DNA of 10,883 nt, from NCBI GenBank assembly GCA_030688115.1, contig JAUYIX010000061.1, positions 1-10,883 of the forward strand, written 5' to 3'. Made by a program: the position numbers and the translations under genes. This document shows, piece after piece, positions 6,828 through 10,883 of the stretch (its first letter is position 1; each line of letters starts with the position of its first letter). This DNA is from a bacterium. GTDB taxonomy: Bacteria > Patescibacteriota > JAUYIX01. The notes below the pieces were generated by a model, which was not told where the DNA came from, did no database searches, and saw only the letters and a list, made by a program, of their open reading frames with translations.

Positions 6828-7550
6828 CTAACTAACGGTAGGAGTGGGGCGCATCTCCTTAACGGCGAGCAGTTGGTAGGCGTGCTCCGGCCGACCACGC
6901 ACAAAGCGCTGCGTCAGATCAGCGATCACGTACCAGACACGCGTGGGCCAAAAACGGATCGCTCCGTACTCGCCCTTGAGCCGTTTAAGACCGCCAATAC
7001 CGATCACGCGGTAGCCGCGCTGTTCAAACTCTGCCCGGGTCCAGCCCGAGCGGTGCACTTGCCAAGGATTTTTGTCGTACTCGCCCTGGCGCACAAACCC
7101 GTTGGGGGTAAAGACGACCACGCGCTTGCCGGCAATCGACTCCATCTGGTCGAGCAGTTTGTAGCCATCCTCCTTAGGCAAGTGCTCAATTACATCCGAG
7201 GCTAAGACACACTCAAAATGCCGAGCACCGGGCCGCGTCGGCGCAAAACGCTCAGCGATCTTGAGAATATCCATCTGTACATAGTAATTGTGGATCCCGT
7301 CAGCGCGGCTGCGCTCGATGCTCGGCCCAAAGGCATCGACACCGGTTGCGTCTAGCCGCTGCTTTGATTGAGCACTAAAACTTTTGATCGGCGAGTAGGC
7401 CCCACACCCAACATCTAAAAGCGTACGACAATCACCAACAGCGCGCTCCAGCTCTTGCTCATAGCCGGGGGCAAATCGGCCGATTGTCTTTTGGTAGAAC
7501 CGCTTGAGTAAATATTTTGACCCTGAAGGTTTTGTCGCGATGGATGTCAT
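6828..7550 (-). CDS. Class I SAM-dependent methyltransferase, substrate unknown
   Basis: From the ATG at 7550 this gives 240 residues. Motif I is LLDVGCG (44-50), the SAM glycine loop. D72 ends the next strand (GVDAF) and would contact the SAM ribose. The segment VLASDVIEHLP (115-125) is the usual motif around strand 4. TPNGF (148-152) followed by a block with NPWQVHRSGW (161-170) and EFEQRGY is typical of a group of small-molecule or lipid-type methyltransferases, but it does not name the substrate. The last 50 residues contain an aromatic stretch, WPTRVWYVIADL. An in-frame TTG at 7589 would add 13 residues, but it coincides with a good -35 element, so the ATG is preferred. The gene is divergent from the 16S promoter. 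Confidence 0.82.
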   Translation of the reverse strand: MTSIATKPSGSKYLLKRFYQKTIGRFAPGYEQELERAVGDCRTLLDVGCGAYSPIKSFSAQSKQRLDATGVDAFGPSIERSRADGIHNYYVQMDILKIAERFAPTRPGARHFECVLASDVIEHLPKEDGYKLLDQMESIAGKRVVVFTPNGFVRQGEYDKNPWQVHRSGWTRAEFEQRGYRVIGIGGLKRLKGEYGAIRFWPTRVWYVIADLTQRFVRGRPEHAYQLLAVKEMRPTPTVS

Positions 7551-7560
7551 AAAACGAGTG

Positions 7561-7589
7561 TTTTTAGCACGTACTGTGCGTGTGGTCAA
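7561..7589 (-). promoter_or_regulatory. Candidate promoter for the methyltransferase gene
   Basis: On the minus strand TTGACC (7589-7584), a 17-base spacer and TAAAAA (7566-7561) form a good sigma70-type promoter. The -10 ends 10 nt before the ATG at 7550, leaving a leader of only about 3 nt. It faces away from the 16S promoter, whose -35 is 38 nt further along. Confidence 0.5.
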
Positions 7590-7627
7590 TGGTCATGGTC
7601 CGCAAGTCCAATAATTAAATGCACGCC

Positions 7628-7656
7628 TTGACAGACCACAGCACCTCTCCTAGTAT
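7628..7656 (+). promoter_or_regulatory. rRNA operon promoter
   Basis: A consensus -35 TTGACA (7628-7633), exactly 17 bases, then -10 TAGTAT (7651-7656, four of six consensus bases). Transcription would start near 7663, about 380 nt before the mature 16S 5' end. Nothing else in the 7590-8041 gap looks as good. Confidence 0.7.
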
Positions 7657-7662
7657 TGTCCT

Positions 7663-8041
7663 CACGCAACGGAAAGCGTCTCTCGCATGTTCTGCCTGGT
7701 ACCACGAGTGAGAGAAACCCGCCGCCTGCGACTATCACTGGTCTGCCTCACGGTTTGACCAGGTAGTACAACTCAACTCCGACGCGCCCGGCCGAGCTAC
7801 GCACCGATCTCCCTCAGTGGAGCTCGAGACTGATCGATCCAAAGAGCTCCGGCTCCGGACCGGTTCAGCCATGACCTTTGACAACTGAAACGTGATTAAG
7901 ACCGTGTCAGTCTCGCCAGCACATGCTGGATCCACGAGGCGGACACGAATAAAAAGCAAACGTTAATTCTCTAGGGTTTGTGATTGATTGGAGACGACAG
8001 GTTCTGCCTGAAACGTCCAATCGGTACTAACACAGATTCTC
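7663..8041 (+). other. Pre-16S rRNA leader with several hairpins, no coding sequence
   Basis: No convincing coding sequence lies here. Inverted repeats read directly are: CTGGTC/GACCAG (7738-7743 with 7757-7762); GGAGCTC/GAGCTCC (7819-7825 with 7844-7850); a long interrupted stem with arms CGTGTC/GACACG (7903-7908 with 7942-7947), CTCG/CGAG and CCAGC/GCTGG around an ACAT loop (7916-7929); and GATTGGA/TCCAATC (7986-7992 with 8016-8022) with an inner CAGG/CCTG hairpin, ending about 20 nt before the 16S. These could guide maturation or antitermination. The 3' flank of the 16S, needed to find the RNase III stem, is outside the window. Confidence 0.6.
7873..7889 (+). promoter_or_regulatory. boxA-like rRNA antitermination element
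   Basis: The sequence GACCTTTGACAACTGAA closely resembles the boxA of bacterial rRNA leaders (core of the form CTTTGAMAACT), bound in the RNA by NusB and ribosomal protein S10 to prevent premature termination. It sits in the leader between the promoter and the 16S, as expected. Its TTGACA lacks a matching -10, so a promoter is the less likely reading. Confidence 0.6.
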
Positions 8042-8537
8042 TTTTTTGAGAGTTTGATCCTAGCTCAGGAATAACGCTGGCGGCGTGCCTAAAACATGCA
8101 AGTCGAACGGGCGAGCCCGACGGATGTCGGGAACTACTCGCTAGTGGCAAACGGGTGAGTAACACGTGGGAATCTGCCTCAAAGTTTGGAATAAGCCTGC
8201 GAAAGCGGGTCTAATACCGGATGTGATGTACGGACTTTTGTCTGTCCATTAAAGCCTTCGGGCGCTTTGAGAGGAGCCTGCGTCCTATCAGCTTGTTGGT
8301 GGGGTAAAAGCCTACCAAGGCTATGACGGGTAGCTGGTCCGAGAGGATGATCAGCCACAGTGCAAATGAGATACGGTGCACACTCCTACGGGAGGCAGCA
8401 GTTGGGAATCGTTCGCAATGGACGAAAGTCTGACGACGCGACGCCGCGTGCGGGATGAAGCTCTTCGGAGTGTAAACCGCTTTTCTGCAGGAAAAAGATC
8501 TGATTGTACTGCAGGAATAAGAGGTTGCTAACTCTGT
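8042..8537 (+). rRNA. rrs: 16S rRNA exon 1 (E. coli positions about 1-516)
   Basis: About 496 nt, roughly 20 shorter than in E. coli, so the variable loops are trimmed. It ends CTAACTCTGT, where the final T is U516. The last eight bases (8530-8537) pair with the internal guide GCAGAGTT of intron 1. Confidence 0.92.
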
Positions 8538-9443
8538 GGACTCTTAGGTGAGTCGGCGCAGAGTTGATCTAGTGATAGGTCATAAGAAAATTTCGCTATA
8601 TGCTGGAACACCTTGTCAATGTGTTCGTACTCGGATGAACCGAAAGCGCTTAAGGCGCAAAGTTCAACCAGTGAAAATCGAACGCAAAACCTATGAAGGG
8701 CGCATCGCTGCCCCGGTACAGGTTGCAAGACAATCAGCAGGAAACCGATCCTTATTGGTCGGGCTCCTCAGAGACTACACGCGAAACTCTCTTTAACTTT
8801 TGTTAAGGAGATGATGATATAGTCCGACGAAATCTGATGGAAAAACACGAACAGGATATTCTTGTTGGCTCGATTCTCGGCGATGGTTGGCTCAATGCGC
8901 TGACTAAAGACGATAGAGCTTCGTTCCAACTAAAATACAACGATAAGTCACTTCGTTTTCTCAAATGGGTAAAACATGAGCTACGCGCCCTGGGTCCTCA
9001 AAAACTCAAGGTGATCCAAAAGTATTCACAACATTACTTTCGGATTCCAAGTCGACATGACATTGGACAATTACGGCAACTGTTCTACCCAAACGAAGGA
9101 ATCAAACGAGTTCCACAAAATATTGGTGAACTACTCGACAATCCATTATCACTGGCCATTTGGTATCAGGACGATGGAACACTCGATAGACGTAGCCGAT
9201 ATCACTGGAACGCGATGTTCGCAACGTACTGTTTTCCATACAGAGATTGCGTTCTACTAGCCAACACCGTTAAACGGAACTTCGGAATCGAAATGTCCGT
9301 TTGTCGGTGTCAGATGCGAGGAAAGATGTATTACAGGCTTTACGTGCCTGCAAAGAGCATGGAACGGTTCATAAAAACCGTTCAGCCACATATACATCCA
9401 GACTTTGCATACAAAGTATTGGCTTTGTAGAGCCAAAAAGTCA
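8538..9443 (+). mobile_element. Group I intron 1 at 16S position 516, encoding a LAGLIDADG endonuclease
   Basis: The core can be followed in order. P1 pairs exon 8530-8537 with guide 8558-8565, putting U516 opposite G. P3 is TTTCGC (8591-8596) with GCGAAA (8781-8786). P4 is GCTG (8602-8605) with CAGC (8735-8738). P6 is CCGATC (8745-8750) with GGTCGG (8757-8762). P7 is GACTA (8773-8777) with TAGTC (8820-8824). P8 is nine pairs (8789-8797 with 8802-8810). GGC at 8555-8557 can form P10 with exon 2 GCC. The core is close to group IB introns of organellar rRNA genes, though the subgroup is tentative. The reading frame follows P7, in the P9 region. The ends are uncertain by one base: U-G pairing favours 8538-9443, whereas the terminal-G rule favours 8539-9444. 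The spliced rRNA is the same either way. Confidence 0.92.
8837..9430 (+). CDS. LAGLIDADG homing endonuclease of intron 1
   Basis: A 197-residue protein with two LAGLIDADG helices: LVGSILGDG (9-17, catalytic D16) and LSLAIWYQDDG (104-114, catalytic D112 or D113). The form PLSLAIWYQDDGTLD and the C-terminal HPDFAYKVL resemble the LAGLIDADG_2 family (PF03161) found in organellar rRNA introns. As a single chain with two motifs it should act as a monomer, cutting intronless 16S genes around position 516 so that repair copies the intron in. The ATG lies 12 nt after the P7 strand of the intron core, and the stop codon falls in the loop of a GGCT/AGCC hairpin (9421-9434) near the intron end. No Shine-Dalgarno is obvious. 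Both motifs are intact, so it may be active. It looks more A/T-rich than the chromosomal genes. Confidence 0.9.
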   Translation: MEKHEQDILVGSILGDGWLNALTKDDRASFQLKYNDKSLRFLKWVKHELRALGPQKLKVIQKYSQHYFRIPSRHDIGQLRQLFYPNEGIKRVPQNIGELLDNPLSLAIWYQDDGTLDRRSRYHWNAMFATYCFPYRDCVLLANTVKRNFGIEMSVCRCQMRGKMYYRLYVPAKSMERFIKTVQPHIHPDFAYKVLAL

Positions 9444-9989
<546 letters not shown>

Positions 9990-10856
9990 GATTTTTCGAC
10001 CCTATTCGGAGTAATCCGCTTAGTTAAAAACCAGCTCATAACGGAGAATGCCTTCACTATTTCTTAATGTTCGCCCGCTACAATGGATGAACATGTTGAA
10101 ACAAAAGGTTAACCCCGTGGGAAGCTCATTACTTGCTTTAGTCACTGACAGCGAAGCGGCCTACATTTTTGGCCTGTGGTGCGCGGACGGTTATTACCGT
10201 TCCAGTAGCATCGGAATTACGAACGTAGACAAACGGCTGATTGATCGGTTTGCACGATTCTTGAGAAGACATCTTCCCGAGGATCGTATGCGAATGCGGA
10301 TCTACCATCCGATTGGCATAGCGCCAAAAGTCGATGTTCCGACATACCCGATGCGACGAGCACGACAGGTCGCCTATCAGTACTATGTGAATAGTCGTCC
10401 ATTATTACGACTGTTCCAAAATGCTGAACAGGAAGTGGCACAATTGCCTAAAAAATGGATTATGGCCTACTTTGCAGGGAGATTTGATGGTGATGGCTCG
10501 GTAGCAGACGATCGACGACGCGATCTGCGTATTACGTATAGTAATCGCAAAGAAGCGGAGACCGATTTAGTTTTGCTCGAGCAACTCTGTTTGCATAAAG
10601 CAACGGTTTACCAATACAAAGCAGCGAGAACGTTTGTTTTGTACATTAGCCGTACTAGTGCAACAGCATTCGTTACCCAAATCAGACCGTGGTCAGTGAA
10701 ATTGCAAAATGTAGCCCCGTAGAGACTTGTCTCGATAAAGAGGCAGATGGAGAGATTCATAAATAACTCCATAAAACGCTGGTCTCCATATACGTTCAGC
10801 TGAGCGTATGTGGATGATGGTATAGTCCGCGCCACTGGTAACAGTGGAATTACGTG
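9990..10856 (+). mobile_element. Group I intron 2 at 16S position 1060, encoding a LAGLIDADG endonuclease
   Basis: Length 867 nt. P1 pairs exon GGTT (9986-9989) with guide GACC (9998-10001), placing U1060 opposite G9998; G9990-C9997 extends the stem. P3 is ACCAGC (10030-10035) with GCTGGT (10778-10783). P8 has ten pairs (10785-10794 with 10805-10814, one G-U). The 3' strand of P7 is TAGTC (10823-10827) inside GATGATGGTATAGTCC, much like the same segment of intron 1. P9 is CCACTG/CAGTGG capped by the GNRA tetraloop GTAA (10832-10847). The intron ends in G10856 and exon 3 resumes with G1061, so both splice-site rules hold. The 5' strand of P7 is not clear. The reading frame lies between the two P3 strands, in the P4-P6 region. 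Confidence 0.85.
10048..10722 (+). CDS. LAGLIDADG homing endonuclease of intron 2
   Basis: A 224-residue protein with two LAGLIDADG helices: YIFGLWCADG (39-48, catalytic D47) and AYFAGRFDGDG (140-150, catalytic D149). The first motif is of the kind seen in LAGLIDADG_3-type proteins and in site-specific endonucleases of archaeal and bacterial introns. The protein shows no obvious resemblance to the intron 1 endonuclease beyond the motifs, so the two have separate origins. Both acidic residues are intact. GGAG precedes the ATG at 10048 by one base, too close for normal initiation; ATGs at 10087 and 10093 are alternatives that keep both motifs. By inference it cuts intronless 16S genes around position 1060. 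Confidence 0.85.
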   Translation: MPSLFLNVRPLQWMNMLKQKVNPVGSSLLALVTDSEAAYIFGLWCADGYYRSSSIGITNVDKRLIDRFARFLRRHLPEDRMRMRIYHPIGIAPKVDVPTYPMRRARQVAYQYYVNSRPLLRLFQNAEQEVAQLPKKWIMAYFAGRFDGDGSVADDRRRDLRITYSNRKEAETDLVLLEQLCLHKATVYQYKAARTFVLYISRTSATAFVTQIRPWSVKLQNVAP

Positions 10857-10883
10857 GTCGTCAGCTCGTGGCGTGAGCTGTTA
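10857..10883 (+). rRNA. rrs: 16S rRNA exon 3, first 27 nt (from E. coli position 1061; truncated by window)
   Basis: GTCGTCAGCTCGTGGCGTGAGCTGTTA matches the 1061-1087 region of bacterial 16S rRNA, up to the start of the GTTA segment. The rest lies beyond the window. Confidence 0.9.

Noticed and set aside
7878..7883. A second TTGACA upstream of the 16S as an extra rRNA promoter
   Set aside because: No -10 lies at a usable distance, and the context matches boxA.
7735..8165. Minus-strand open frames in the rRNA leader and 16S start
   Set aside because: They oppose structured rRNA sequence and have no recognisable protein features.
8548..8796. An 82-residue open frame before the intron 1 endonuclease
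   Set aside because: It covers the intron P3-P8 core, whose bases are explained by RNA pairing, and the translation resembles no family.

Overview
The window most likely comes from a member of the Candidate Phyla Radiation (Patescibacteria). This rests on four observations: the housekeeping order rnc, DUF456 gene, smc, rpsP, khpA-like, trmD; an unusually short SMC with no recognisable hinge; a 16S rRNA with departures at normally fixed positions; and two endonuclease-bearing introns inside that 16S gene, a known habit of CPR bacteria. I cannot place it further without a tree.

Layout. Positions 1-84 are the proline-rich C-terminus of an upstream protein. Positions 96-5803 are a plus-strand block for RNA processing, translation and chromosome maintenance: RNase III, a small DUF456 membrane protein, SMC, ribosomal protein S16, a KH RNA-binding protein and tRNA m1G37 methyltransferase TrmD. 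A strong intrinsic hairpin terminator separates khpA from trmD. Two minus-strand genes follow, a class I SAM-dependent methyltransferase (7550-6828) and a thioredoxin-reductase-like flavoprotein (6759-5800). The flavoprotein converges on trmD so tightly that both stop codons share one CTAG.

From about 7628 the plus strand carries an rRNA transcription unit: a near-consensus promoter, a structured leader of nearly 400 nt with a boxA-like antitermination site, and the 16S rRNA gene from about 8042 to beyond the window end. The 16S gene is split by two group I introns. Intron 1 (about 8538-9443) follows E. coli position 516 in the 530 loop. Its whole catalytic core can be read, and it encodes a LAGLIDADG endonuclease just after the core. 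Intron 2 (9990-10856) follows position 1060. It has P1, P3, P8, the 3' strand of P7 and a GNRA-capped P9, and encodes a different kind of LAGLIDADG protein placed inside the core. Only 27 nt of the third exon are present.

Regulation. Several genes that begin transcripts (rpsP, smc, the methyltransferase, the flavoprotein) have a promoter-like -10 ending only 7-10 nt before the ATG and no usable Shine-Dalgarno, which suggests leaderless or near-leaderless mRNAs. Genes inside the operon (rnc, the DUF456 gene) and trmD have Shine-Dalgarno-like sequences. The most interesting items are the conflicting splice-site rules in intron 1, the odd core of intron 2, the hinge-less SMC and the flavoprotein without the usual NADPH motif.
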